Assembly: GCA_023410055.1 (NCBI GenBank) | Contig: JAEYQK010000085.1 | Location: forward strand, 1 to 35,837 | Source of the DNA: Acidobacteriota bacterium | GTDB lineage: Bacteria > Acidobacteriota > Terriglobia > Terriglobales > Acidobacteriaceae | DNA length: 35,837 bases | Direction: 5' to 3' | Shown here: positions 8,918-17,391 of the stretch, one piece after another | Layout of the letters: each line of letters begins with the position of its first letter | Numbering within the stretch: the stretch's first letter is position 1 | The notes under the pieces: generated by a model | The model's input: only the letters and a program-made list of their open reading frames with translations | Database searches by the model: none | What the model was told of the DNA's origin: nothing | Position numbers and translations under genes: made by a program

Positions 8918-10150
8918 GTGCATTGTGACCAGTGCGGTAACGAGAATCCGGCCATAAACCGCTATTGCGGCCAGTGTGGGTCTCAACTGACTGTAAGCCC
9001 CACCAAAGAACAAGTCGACACGAAGAAGGCGGATGCGGGCCCGGTGCTGAGGGCATTCAATCAAGACATCCAGCGCCAGCAATCCCAACTGACTGATTTT
9101 CGACAATACGACGGAGACAAGCCAGAGACCCCCACAACACCGCTCGCGCAGTTGGCAACAGCACCGGCTGACTTCGGTCCAGTTTCGTCCTTGCTTACCG
9201 GCCCTCCGGAACCTAGTACGGAGCCGGACCGTCCTCCATCGCAGCAGTGGTTCTCTCCACCGCGCGACTCCAGGCGTTCTGGCGCACAAATTACCGGACC
9301 ATCTTTTCTGGGACTAAGCGATCCAGAGGGGGGCAGTGATTCCGACCTTTCATATCTTTACGAAGACGAACCGCACGCCAGTCACGCACGAGTTTGGGTC
9401 GCCGCACTAGTTGCCATCGCTGTTGCCGGGTTGATCGTGTACGAGTGGCGCAATAATCCGGACTTGCAGACTCGCGCTCAACAATGGGTCAATCGCGCTT
9501 GGGGAAGAAAGGGCACCGACCAGTACCGGCAGTCACCTGCTCCGCAGAATACAACTGCAAGCTCTACTGGTGCGCCGGTTGCTGCACCCAACGCACCGCC
9601 GCCCACCACCGAGCCAACGTCCCGGGCAAGCGAAACTCAGTCCCGACCTGAAAACCCGGCAGTCCGTCCAGATGCCGAGCAAGGGCAGGTGGAAACTCCT
9701 CCCAGCGCTCCGCCTCGGGCCTCTCCGCAGGGCTCGAAGAAACAACAGACGGCAACGACGGCGCGACAGGATACGCCCGATCAGGAGGACTCGGCCGAAA
9801 CTAAACGGAGGTCAATTGCAGAAGCTGAGCGATCCCAAACGCCAGGCAAGGCTCTGGTGCAGAAAGCCGACCAGTACCTATACGGTCGCGGGGTCGCCAA
9901 GAACTGCGATCAAGCGCTCGTCTATCTGCGTAGTGCGGCAGATCTCGGTAACGCTGCGGCAAGAAGCAAGCTGGGAGGTTTATATGCAACCGGGAACTGC
10001 GTACCGTTGGACCGAGCACGCGCCTACCACTGGTTCAGTTTGGCGCGGCAGTCTGGCGACCGAAACGTCTGGTTGAACCGCAACATGACTATGCTCTGGA
10101 GTTCCATGACCCCAGAGGAAAGATCGCGTTCTTCAGTCAGCAGACACTAG
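8918..10150 (+). CDS. Zinc-ribbon, transmembrane, Sel1-repeat protein
   Basis: A 410-aa protein with an unusual order of parts. A zinc ribbon at the very N-terminus has C3, C6, C17 and C20 (CDQC...CGQC). A disordered Pro/Gln/Ser-rich stretch follows, then one transmembrane helix (about 159-178), a second Pro/Thr-rich linker, and a C-terminal Sel1-like repeat region (about 312-385, with YLYGRGVAKNCDQALVYLRSAADLG). The zinc ribbon would face the cytoplasm and the Sel1 part the periplasm, judging by the single helix. Sel1 repeats usually bind other proteins, so a scaffold role is possible; no function is known to me. The GTG start has AGGAGA 9 nt upstream. The gene is single and converges with the FecR-like gene. 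Confidence 0.8.
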   Translation: MHCDQCGNENPAINRYCGQCGSQLTVSPTKEQVDTKKADAGPVLRAFNQDIQRQQSQLTDFRQYDGDKPETPTTPLAQLATAPADFGPVSSLLTGPPEPSTEPDRPPSQQWFSPPRDSRRSGAQITGPSFLGLSDPEGGSDSDLSYLYEDEPHASHARVWVAALVAIAVAGLIVYEWRNNPDLQTRAQQWVNRAWGRKGTDQYRQSPAPQNTTASSTGAPVAAPNAPPPTTEPTSRASETQSRPENPAVRPDAEQGQVETPPSAPPRASPQGSKKQQTATTARQDTPDQEDSAETKRRSIAEAERSQTPGKALVQKADQYLYGRGVAKNCDQALVYLRSAADLGNAAARSKLGGLYATGNCVPLDRARAYHWFSLARQSGDRNVWLNRNMTMLWSSMTPEERSRSSVSRH

Positions 10151-10208
10151 CTAGCGTGATCGGGATTCTCAGCATCCGACCACGATTCTCCGGCTTTCGT
10201 CGTTAAGA

Positions 10209-10829
10209 CTAGGGAGCAGATGGACTGCTGGGGCTGCGTTCGACGATGTAGATGCCGACCGCGCCAGCAACGCCTGCTGTGCCGATAAGGAGCCACTTTG
10301 CTCTGCCCGAGGTGGCCGGAGCGACAGGCTTGAGACCCGCGATCACTGAACACGTATCACTGGACGGAACTTCCGTGGACTGTCCCGCCGTCAACATCGA
10401 TACTTTGTCGCTGCTGACTCTGACGGTTCCAGACTGCACATTGATCGTCAACTTGCCGCCGCGATTGATCATTTCGAACTTCGCGGTTCCGTTCTGCGGA
10501 GCGACTCTGGTATCACTCGCCTGAACGGCATTGGCACTACTGCTGACAAGGACACCACCGCAGCTAAGAATGAGTATGTCGCCGTACTGGACTCGAGAAT
10601 CGGGATGAACCTGTGCGATCAATCCCTGGCCGACGAGTTGAGCTGTTGTATCTGCCGTCTGAACGGTGTCACCACTCACGACCGCCGACGATGTCTGAAT
10701 GGAAGAGCCATTCAAGGTGATCCCTTGTCCCGGGTACAAAATGGCCTTGTCTACTTGCGCAAGAGCACTCGTTGAAAATACGACAGCTATCAATGAGAAA
10801 CTAAGCCATCTGCGGCAAGTCCCCTGCAT
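10209..10829 (-). CDS. Secreted FecR-like domain protein
   Basis: A 206-aa protein with a signal peptide (RRWLSFSLIAVVFSTSALA, cleavage near residue 24). The middle carries FecR-like features: GDTVQTADTTAQLV and later NRGGKLTINVQSGTVRVSS near 120-140. A Gly/Ala-rich hydrophobic segment near 178-195 may anchor the C-terminus. FecR-type domains normally sense periplasmic signals with an ECF sigma factor, but no sigma factor or anti-sigma cytoplasmic part is present, so this looks like a stand-alone exported version. The start ATG has AAGGAG 5 nt upstream. The domain call is tentative; the export prediction is firm. Confidence 0.7.
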   Translation of the reverse strand: MQGTCRRWLSFSLIAVVFSTSALAQVDKAILYPGQGITLNGSSIQTSSAVVSGDTVQTADTTAQLVGQGLIAQVHPDSRVQYGDILILSCGGVLVSSSANAVQASDTRVAPQNGTAKFEMINRGGKLTINVQSGTVRVSSDKVSMLTAGQSTEVPSSDTCSVIAGLKPVAPATSGRAKWLLIGTAGVAGAVGIYIVERSPSSPSAP

Positions 10830-10878
10830 GTCGACTCCTTGGGGGCATTGTGAAACCGATCACGGGCCAAACCACCCC

Positions 10879-10907
10879 ATTTTACGTACAACGATACTAA
10901 CCTACAA
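10879..10907 (-). promoter_or_regulatory. Candidate sigma70 promoter for the FecR-like gene
   Basis: On the minus strand TTGTAG (10902-10907) and TAAAAT (10879-10884) are separated by 17 bp. This would start transcription roughly 40 bp before the ATG at 10829. The -10 box matches 5 of 6 consensus bases and the -35 box 3 of 6. Confidence 0.4.
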
Positions 10908-10976
10908 TTCCCGAAATGGGAACTCCGATTCGGGGCCTTTAGTAACTTCTAATCTTGTATTACTGGAATCCAAGCA

Positions 10977-11576
10977 CTACGCGGTTTCCATGCTTTCAGC
11001 CAGTATCTCCTCAGCCGATTCACCATCAGCAAACTGCGCTAACCGTTCCTTTCCGTACTCGTATCCTTTATCGAATGCGCGCAGGTTCAGTTCCTTGAAG
11101 CTCTCCGGAACGGAATCTTCTACGGCTTTCCGTACGTTCTCTGGATTCAGCAGATTCGCAACGGCTGCAAAAAATCCGACCATGACGATGTTCAGCACCA
11201 TGCGTTTGCCCAATTCTTCCGCAAGCCGGGTCGCGGGCACGCTGTAGACCTTCTGCCCCGACTTCACTTCGGAGATGCGCACGAGATCTCGCTCGACGAT
11301 CAGGATGCCATCCTCCTTGAGATTAGGCTCGAACTTGGTGTACGCCTCTTGGGACATTACGACCAGAATGTCGGGGCGCGTTACGTAGGGATAGAGGATC
11401 GGTTCATCCGAGAGGATCAATTGCGCGCTGCAAGCTCCGCCACGTGCTTCCGGACCGAAGGCCTGGCACATCGTCGCAAAACCGCCCTCAAATACCGACG
11501 CAGCCTTGCCCAGCACGCTGGCAGAAAGGATGACACCTTGCCCGCCGAATCCGGCTACGCGAATTTCCCTTGACAT
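10977..11576 (-). CDS. korC: 2-oxoacid:ferredoxin oxidoreductase, gamma subunit
   Basis: The gamma subunit of the oxidoreductase complex. It has the characteristic N-terminal block REIRVAGFGGQGVILSASVLG and the FGPEARGG motif near residues 40-47, with length (199 aa) usual for the separate gamma chain. It is the last gene of korDABC and overlaps korB by 22 bp, implying translational coupling. ATG at 11576 is preferred because GAGGAG lies 5 nt upstream; a GTG at 11582 would abut that site. No clear terminator follows. Confidence 0.92.
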   Translation of the reverse strand: MSREIRVAGFGGQGVILSASVLGKAASVFEGGFATMCQAFGPEARGGACSAQLILSDEPILYPYVTRPDILVVMSQEAYTKFEPNLKEDGILIVERDLVRISEVKSGQKVYSVPATRLAEELGKRMVLNIVMVGFFAAVANLLNPENVRKAVEDSVPESFKELNLRAFDKGYEYGKERLAQFADGESAEEILAESMETA

Positions 11577-12469
11577 CCGCACTCCTCCTCACCCTCGCGG
11601 TCGTAGTTGTTCTCGACATAACGGTCCCCGAGCGATTCCTGCATCTGGTTGCGCATGAGTTCCATGTAATCCGCACGTTCACGGTCCACAAACTTGCCAA
11701 CGATGATCTCGCCCGCTTTCGTCAGGCCTACTTCGCTGGTCGGACACCCGTTCTTCACCTTGCTGACTTCCTTGTAGAACTTCATGGCCGCCAGACCGTC
11801 ACCCATCTTGTTGCGCCGCTGGTAGAGTGTAGGGCACGGCGAGATGATCTCGATGAACGAGAACCCCTTCTTCGCGAATGCCTCCTGCATCGACTTGGCC
11901 AGCTGACGCACATGGAATGTGGTCCAACGCGCGACATATACCGCGCCAGCCGCCTCGACGAGTTGCGGCAAATTGAAGTTCGGGTCGAATGTCCCATAAG
12001 GAGCCGTTGAGGTGATGATGTGATCCGGCGTGGTCGGCGCGGTTTGACCTCCGGTCATGCCGTAGATCAGGTTGTTCACGCAGATGATTTTCAGATCGAT
12101 GTTGCGTCGCGCTGCGTGAATCAGGTGATTGCCGCCAATTGCAGAAAGATCTCCGTCACCGGAATAAACGACGACGTTGAGCTTAGGATTCGCCAACTTA
12201 AGCCCGGTCGCAAACGGAATCGCACGACCATGCGTCGTATGGAACGAGTCGAGATTTACATAACCGGCGACGCGCCCCGTGCAACCGATTCCCGAAACCA
12301 CGACGAGATTATCCCGGTTTACCTTGGAGTCAATCAGCGCTCGCGTAAAGCAGTTTACGGTGGTGCCGATGCCGCAACCAGGACACCAGATATGCGGAAT
12401 GCGATCCACTCTCAGAAACTCTTCTACAGGATTGCTCAGTTCGCACTGGACCAGTTCACTCGTGCTCAT
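11555..12469 (-). CDS. korB: 2-oxoacid:ferredoxin oxidoreductase, beta subunit (thiamine diphosphate)
   Basis: Beta subunit, 304 aa, which binds thiamine diphosphate and a [4Fe-4S] cluster. Cluster cysteines are seen in IWCPGCGIGT (C29, C32) and GIGCTGR (C63), with further cysteines downstream. The ThDP/Mg motif is YSGDGD (G104-D107) followed by VNNLIYGMTGGQ. The start is set at ATG 12469: it overlaps the korA stop as ATGA, has GAGGGGGC upstream, and the extra 33 residues of the longer reading frame lack family features. The complex oxidatively decarboxylates a 2-oxoacid, most likely 2-oxoglutarate, to the acyl-CoA with reduced ferredoxin, or runs in reverse. Confidence 0.93.
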   Translation of the reverse strand: MSTSELVQCELSNPVEEFLRVDRIPHIWCPGCGIGTTVNCFTRALIDSKVNRDNLVVVSGIGCTGRVAGYVNLDSFHTTHGRAIPFATGLKLANPKLNVVVYSGDGDLSAIGGNHLIHAARRNIDLKIICVNNLIYGMTGGQTAPTTPDHIITSTAPYGTFDPNFNLPQLVEAAGAVYVARWTTFHVRQLAKSMQEAFAKKGFSFIEIISPCPTLYQRRNKMGDGLAAMKFYKEVSKVKNGCPTSEVGLTKAGEIIVGKFVDRERADYMELMRNQMQESLGDRYVENNYDREGEEECGCQGKFA

Positions 12470-13623
12470 CGGATCGCCCCCTCGATGGCCTTCAGAATGT
12501 CTTCCGGCTTGTGTACACCCCCACCCGCGTGGGAAACGTGGACCGTCTTGGCCTTGCCGCCGGCGCAACGTTCAACCTCGTAGACCATCTGCCCGAGGTT
12601 GAGTTCCGGCACTACGAAGGCCTTCACATGCTCAGCCACTTTCCTGATATGTTTTTCCGGGAAGGGCCAGGCGGTAACGATGCGGAACTTCCCTACCTTC
12701 AACCCCTTGGCACGTGCCATATCGATTGCACGCTGCGCCACGCGTGATGTGATTCCGTAGGAAACGACGACTACGTCCGCGTCCGCCATGTCTTTCTCTT
12801 CAACGATCACGATATCGTCGTACGCTTTCTTGATCTTGTCCTGGAGTCGCCTCACGAGCTTGTCCTGAACCGGTGGCGTCATGTTGGGATATCCGCGTTC
12901 ATCGTGCGTCAGACCGGTAACGTGAAACTTGTATCCCTCACCGGCGTGCACCATGTCGGGAACCATGTCGCCGTTCGTCTCATAGAGCTTGAACTCGCCG
13001 GGCGGTAATTTGGTGTGGCGGCGGTTCACAATTTCGATTTGTTCTGCTGGCGGGATCACCACTTTTTCCGTCATATGGCCGACGACCTCGTCAAGCATGA
13101 CCATCACCGGCACGCGATACTTCTCGGCGAAGTTGAACGCCTTTACCGTGATATCGAAACACTCCTGCGGCGAGTTCGGGCATAGAGCGATGATCATGTA
13201 GTCGCCGTGCGAACCCCAGCGCGCCTGCATCATGTCGGCCTGCGCCGGAAGCGTGGGCAAACCGGTGGATGGTCCGCCGCGCTGCACATCAACGAAAACG
13301 CACGGGGTCTCCGTCATAGCGGCGTAACCGATGTGCTCCATCATCAGCGAGAACCCAGGTCCGGACGTCACCGTGAAGGCCTTCGCTCCGGCCCAAACCG
13401 CGCCCTGCATGGTGATCGAAGCGGCGAGTTCGTCTTCCATCTGAATGAAGACGCCGCCTACTGTCGGGATACGTGACGCGAATCGCTCAACTACTTCGGT
13501 CGAAGGTGTGATCGGGTATCCCGAGGCAAATCGCGCGCCGGCCGCGAGGCAGCCTTCGCAGCACGCATGGTCGCCGTCGATGAAGTGAACGCCTTTTAAA
13601 ACTCCTGCGGGATCAGCGTGCAT
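12466..13623 (-). CDS. korA: 2-oxoacid:ferredoxin oxidoreductase, alpha subunit
   Basis: Alpha subunit, 385 aa. It starts with the typical GDHACCEGCLAAGARFASGYPITPSTE block (residues about 17-43), then MEDELAASITMQGAVWAGAKAF, TSGPGFSLMMEHIG and QRGGPSTGLPT, and has a C-terminal domain with VVVSYGITSRVA and VVPELNLGQM. The arrangement matches KorA rather than single-chain PFOR. The ATG has GGAGGA 8 nt upstream, lying inside the end of korD (11-bp overlap). The 2-oxoglutarate assignment rests on overall resemblance; branched-chain 2-oxoacids are an alternative. Cytoplasmic, works with korB, korC and korD. Confidence 0.92.
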   Translation of the reverse strand: MHADPAGVLKGVHFIDGDHACCEGCLAAGARFASGYPITPSTEVVERFASRIPTVGGVFIQMEDELAASITMQGAVWAGAKAFTVTSGPGFSLMMEHIGYAAMTETPCVFVDVQRGGPSTGLPTLPAQADMMQARWGSHGDYMIIALCPNSPQECFDITVKAFNFAEKYRVPVMVMLDEVVGHMTEKVVIPPAEQIEIVNRRHTKLPPGEFKLYETNGDMVPDMVHAGEGYKFHVTGLTHDERGYPNMTPPVQDKLVRRLQDKIKKAYDDIVIVEEKDMADADVVVVSYGITSRVAQRAIDMARAKGLKVGKFRIVTAWPFPEKHIRKVAEHVKAFVVPELNLGQMVYEVERCAGGKAKTVHVSHAGGGVHKPEDILKAIEGAIR

Positions 13624-13867
13624 CGACTGTTTCCTCCTTCTTTACGGCTTTCTCGTTCACGCGCTTGCCGAAGATTGCAAAATCCGGACAATACATTCCG
13701 CAAAGATCGCACCCGCTGCACTTCTCGGGAGCTACTGCATGAGGCGCGTGATAGCCCTTGGCGTTGAAAGCGGAGGACAGCGCTAAGACATTCGTCGGAC
13801 AAAACTCGACGCAAAAGCCGCACGCCTTACATCGCTCCACAAGGATCGTGACCACACCCTTGGCCAT
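13613..13867 (-). CDS. korD: 2-oxoacid:ferredoxin oxidoreductase, delta (ferredoxin) subunit
   Basis: An 84-aa ferredoxin-type subunit with two [4Fe-4S] motifs, CKACGFCVEFCP and CSGCDLCGMYCPD, which carry electrons from the ThDP site to free ferredoxin. It is the first gene of the operon. ATG at 13867 is chosen because AGGAGA lies 7 nt upstream; a TTG six bases earlier is possible but poorer. It overlaps korA by 11 bp. Confidence 0.92.
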   Translation of the reverse strand: MAKGVVTILVERCKACGFCVEFCPTNVLALSSAFNAKGYHAPHAVAPEKCSGCDLCGMYCPDFAIFGKRVNEKAVKKEETVDAR

Positions 13868-14468
13868 TTTCAAGTCTCCTGTGTTTGCCGGCGATAACTA
13901 CACCTGTGGCTACAGCATCAACTTACAGTTATCCCACTGCTCAAGACCGCGCCAGCATGGCCTCGATCGTCCGGGTTCCCAAATTGTTCGGGATGGACGC
14001 CACCCACTAGGTATTTTCGATTATGGTTCCGTAACAGCGTCCGCGGTGTGATGCCGGTCACAAGGACTTGTGAGAATTAGGCCCAAGCAACATGGTGAGG
14101 GGACCGGGGCATTTGAGCCGGGTGCGATATTGCCCTACTGCTTGGCTTTCCGACAATGTTTACAGCACCTTGTACTACTAGCCTTTATGTAAACAATCGC
14201 AATTTTCACTCAACAACAACTTCCGTTGGCGGCTCGAAATCGCAGAAAACAGTCACGGCACAGCATTAATGTATCGGACCGGACGCGAATTGAACTGCTG
14301 GAAGATGACATCACCAGTGTCGTGTTCCTGCAATGCGGAGCACAGCGCACCCGGTCGTACATGTACCTCCCGTCACTTTGGTCACTCCTACAGTGCGCCA
14401 AACGTCGTGTAGCTTGTTACAGACTCAGAAATCATTGCTGTTGCGGCCCCGACTTTCTGGAGACGTCG
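13868..14468. other. Non-coding stretch between korD and the pseudokinase gene
   Basis: About 600 bp between divergent genes. It must hold the promoters of korDABC (-) and the PEGA protein (+). The only clear structure is the spaced inverted repeat at 14157-14195. An open frame continues upstream of 14469 to a TTG at 14226, but that part is Cys/Arg-rich, has no domain and no ribosome-binding site, so it is not taken as coding. No RNA gene was recognised. Confidence 0.5.
14157..14195. promoter_or_regulatory. Spaced inverted repeat TGTTTACA/TGTAAACA
   Basis: Two 8-bp arms, TGTTTACA (14157-14164) and TGTAAACA (14188-14195), are exact reverse complements, with centres 31 bp apart, about three helical turns. 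The surrounding DNA is AT-rich for this genome. It is a candidate regulator site for the divergent gene pair; the protein that binds it is unknown. Confidence 0.45.
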
Positions 14469-16907
14469 ATGTTTCCAAGCGCGATTGGCCTAGATCGGTA
14501 CGAGATACTTCGGGAATTGTCGAACAACGACGCCGGAGGAACTTATAAGGCCCTCGTTCGCGCCGATAACAAGAACGTTGCCGTTCGCGTAATAAAGCCC
14601 GGTCCCACGACGAGTCCCGACCTTGGCATCGTTCTCCAAAACGCTTCACGGTCATGTGCGCTGAGCAGTCCGTACATTGTTCACGTGCTTGAGGCATACG
14701 AATCCGAAGGATCCGTTTGCCTGCTGATGGACTACACCGAAGGATCGTTGCTCTCGTCTGCGCTCGGCACCGACAAGATATCCGATTGGGACCTCGCGGA
14801 CCTCGCCCGGCAACTGTGTTCAGCGATCGACCATGCGGCTTCGAAGAACATTTTTCATCCGAACCTGAATCCGTCCAACATCGTCCAGGAGTGGGACGGG
14901 ACGGTAAAGCTGATGGATTATGGCGTCACCGTTAGTCCCATTCAACGGGCACAGTCAAATCCAGCGTCGGCCAAGTCACTACGCTACTTGTCTCCCGAGC
15001 AAGCGTCGGGTAAGCCGATCGATCGCCGATCAAATCTCTTCAGCCTGGGAGTGATTCTCTACGAAATGACGGCGGGGCAGGCCGCCTTCAGCGGCGACCA
15101 GGCGATCATTCTCAATCAGATCGCGAATGTAACCCCGCCCGCGCCCCGGCTGATCAAGAATTCGATTCATCCAGGTCTGAGCGACCTGATCCTAAAAGCA
15201 ATCTCAAAGACACCGGACGAGCGTTTTCAGACTGGCGCAGAGCTGCTGCAGGCTCTGGATCACTATCGCGATAACCAGACCGTGGCACCCAAACCGGCTG
15301 TGCCCGTCGCCCCGCCAGCGCCGAAGCCATTACAGGATCACGTTCCCGCGCCAGCGCAGAGTCGGTACGCTCCACCAACGCCGCCTTCCATGGCGCCTCG
15401 TCCCCCGGTGCAGCGTGCAGTACCTCCAGCAGGAGCACGATCAATTCCGCCGCGTCCGGTTGCTCCGGTTGCGCCGGCCATGCCCGTGCGGCCAGTTCAA
15501 AAGATCGAGAAACCGATTCCCGCACCAGCTCAGCCCGCTCCGTTACCGGCTACTCCGCCGAAACCGGCCCTGAAGCCGACACCCCGCTCGGAGTTCATCA
15601 TCGTTGGACCGCGAACTGAGATAGAAGTACCGGCTGCAAAACCGAATGCTGCACCTGCACCCGCAGCGTTTGCTGGAACGGCAGTTCCTCCTGTTGTTGC
15701 GCCCGTTGCCGCACCCAATTCAGCGAATGGATCAGCAAGTGGTACTGCACCGGCTCCGGTAGCTTCGACTGTACCGACTCAACCTGCTCCTGTTTCCGTT
15801 CCGGTGCAGCCGCGTGTTCCTGCTCCGGTGCAACAGCCGACGCAAACCGTTGTGCGTCCGCCTCAACCCGTAGCACAAACTCAGCAGATTGCTGCGGGTC
15901 CGCAACAAGCCCGCACAAAGAAGGCAGCGACGGGATCGGCTCCGAAAAACCGCATGCCGCTAATCGCGGTGGGCGTCGGCATCATGTGCCTGGTTGTTCT
16001 GGCGGGAGTAGGCGTGTTCTTCTTGACCCGCAGTGAGAGGCCCGCGACGCAGCAAGCTCAGTCTCAGCCATCGATCCCGGTCGAGCAGCCTGCCATGGAA
16101 GAGACTCAGCCACAACTTCCGACAGCTCCCGAGTCGCCATCCGTCAACAAGAAGAAGAAGCAGAAAGATGCACAGCCTGTGGCCGCTCCGGTTCCGGTTC
16201 TTGGAAATCTGTACATTCAATCCAACCCCGAAGGCGCGACTATCGAAATCGACGGCCAGGGTGGCGCGGTAACACCTCGTACCTACCCAAATCTGCCGAC
16301 TGGAACAAGGACAGTTCGTATTTCAAAGCCCGGCTATGAACCTGTTACTCGCACGGTTCAGATCGAAGCCGGCCAGACTGCGTCCTTGAACGTTGCTCTT
16401 ACTGAATTACGAGCAACGGTGGTGATCGGCAGTGATCCGGAGGGCGCGGCTATCACCATTAACGGTGAGAAAACCGGAAAGACCACGCCGGCCACAGTCT
16501 CTCTGTTGAAAGGAAAGTACAACATCGCATTCCAAAAGCAGGGGTTCTTGCCTTCAGAAAACACGATCGATGTGGTAGGGGGACAGAACTACAAAGTGTC
16601 GCCTCGACTAACGGCCTTGGGCAATGCCGACGCGATTAAAGATGTCGGCAAGCTGAAGAAGATTTTTGGCGGTAGCAATCAGACAGCGCAAATGGGCAAG
16701 GTTCAGTTCAGGAGCGTTCCCAAGGGAGCCCAAGTTTCTGTAAACGGCAAGATCATGAAGAAGCAAACCCCAATGGAGCTTTTCTTCCCTGCCGGCCATT
16801 ATGAAATCGTGGTTAGCATGCCTGGCTACAAGTCCGTCCAGAAGACAATCAGCGTGACGGAAGACACTACCCAGCCGGTTGACGTTCAATTGGAACGAGA
16901 CAAGTAG
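14469..16907 (+). CDS. Predicted membrane pseudokinase with three PEGA domains
   Basis: An 812-aa protein. Residues 10-266 have the fold pattern of bacterial Hanks-type Ser/Thr kinases (ending DLILKAISKTPDERFQTGAELLQAL), but key residues are changed. The glycine loop is degraded (ELSNNDAGGTYKA), the VAIK lysine is R40, the HRD motif reads HPN (N132), the following K is N134, and the helix-F aspartate is N189. D150 of DFG (DYG) and N137 remain. A Pro/Ala-rich linker (about 270-490), one transmembrane helix (about 496-520) and three PEGA repeats (about 578-646, 647-715, 742-808) follow, the last placed outside the membrane. The start ATG has GGAG 6 nt upstream. It is probably a signalling scaffold rather than an active kinase. 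Confidence 0.85.
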   Translation: MFPSAIGLDRYEILRELSNNDAGGTYKALVRADNKNVAVRVIKPGPTTSPDLGIVLQNASRSCALSSPYIVHVLEAYESEGSVCLLMDYTEGSLLSSALGTDKISDWDLADLARQLCSAIDHAASKNIFHPNLNPSNIVQEWDGTVKLMDYGVTVSPIQRAQSNPASAKSLRYLSPEQASGKPIDRRSNLFSLGVILYEMTAGQAAFSGDQAIILNQIANVTPPAPRLIKNSIHPGLSDLILKAISKTPDERFQTGAELLQALDHYRDNQTVAPKPAVPVAPPAPKPLQDHVPAPAQSRYAPPTPPSMAPRPPVQRAVPPAGARSIPPRPVAPVAPAMPVRPVQKIEKPIPAPAQPAPLPATPPKPALKPTPRSEFIIVGPRTEIEVPAAKPNAAPAPAAFAGTAVPPVVAPVAAPNSANGSASGTAPAPVASTVPTQPAPVSVPVQPRVPAPVQQPTQTVVRPPQPVAQTQQIAAGPQQARTKKAATGSAPKNRMPLIAVGVGIMCLVVLAGVGVFFLTRSERPATQQAQSQPSIPVEQPAMEETQPQLPTAPESPSVNKKKKQKDAQPVAAPVPVLGNLYIQSNPEGATIEIDGQGGAVTPRTYPNLPTGTRTVRISKPGYEPVTRTVQIEAGQTASLNVALTELRATVVIGSDPEGAAITINGEKTGKTTPATVSLLKGKYNIAFQKQGFLPSENTIDVVGGQNYKVSPRLTALGNADAIKDVGKLKKIFGGSNQTAQMGKVQFRSVPKGAQVSVNGKIMKKQTPMELFFPAGHYEIVVSMPGYKSVQKTISVTEDTTQPVDVQLERDK

Positions 16908-16914
16908 CGGCCCC

Positions 16915-17391
16915 TCACTTTAGTCGGTAGAACGCTCCCAATATCGCCCCAAACAATGCGTGCGACAGGATGATTGACACTGGCGTTCTCAGTCCGTAGT
17001 TTCTTCCCAGGAATCCCGGTGGCTCCAGTTGTCTCGTAGCTGTCGGACCATGCTGTTCACTTGCCATTCGGGGATGAACTCCCGGCAAGATCGTCATCAC
17101 GAAAACGAGCACAAATAGCGCGTGCGCAATTCCGGCGATCGCGCCGCGCCGCCAACTAGCAGCGCCCCACGATATGAATGCCAACACATAAACAAGGGAG
17201 ATCAACCAGCCATTGATAAAATGCAAGACGAAACCATACAGTTTGGCTCTGTCGCGGTCAGGCGTGATCATTGTTCCAATGATGTAAGGAAGGCTCATGC
17301 GCGTAAGGCCGATTCCCTGCGCTCCGGCTTCAATCGTCGTTAGGAGCATGGTTGCAACAAATCCCCAAAGCGCCCAACCGCCCCAGTTCAT
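16915..17391 (-). CDS. Four-helix membrane protein, unknown function
   Basis: A 158-aa protein with about four hydrophobic segments: residues 5-25, 52-75, 82-105 and 137-155. I do not recognise the family. Its ATG overlaps the stop codon of the upstream GH15 gene (ATGA), with GAGGTGG just upstream, so the two are almost certainly cotranscribed and translationally coupled. A polar loop near 105-130 contains HPRMASEQHGPTATRQ. A role in the membrane linked to the glycosidase is possible but unproven. Confidence 0.75.
   Translation of the reverse strand: MNWGGWALWGFVATMLLTTIEAGAQGIGLTRMSLPYIIGTMITPDRDRAKLYGFVLHFINGWLISLVYVLAFISWGAASWRRGAIAGIAHALFVLVFVMTILPGVHPRMASEQHGPTATRQLEPPGFLGRNYGLRTPVSIILSHALFGAILGAFYRLK

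Noticed and set aside
11570..12010. 146-aa plus-strand open frame opposite korB
   Set aside because: Antisense to a conserved subunit gene; no family features.
12470..12568. 33-residue N-terminal extension of korB
   Set aside because: It overlaps the korA coding end and lacks family similarity; the ATG overlapping the korA stop has its own ribosome-binding site.
14226..14468. 81-residue N-terminal extension of the pseudokinase from a TTG
   Set aside because: No ribosome-binding site and a Cys/Arg-rich unstructured sequence; ATG at 14469 has GGAG upstream and sits directly before the kinase fold.
15290..15960. Repeats in the Pro/Ala linker as a CRISPR or tandem-repeat array
   Set aside because: The repeated CCGGTTGC-like words are low-complexity Pro/Ala/Val codons without constant repeat length or spacers.
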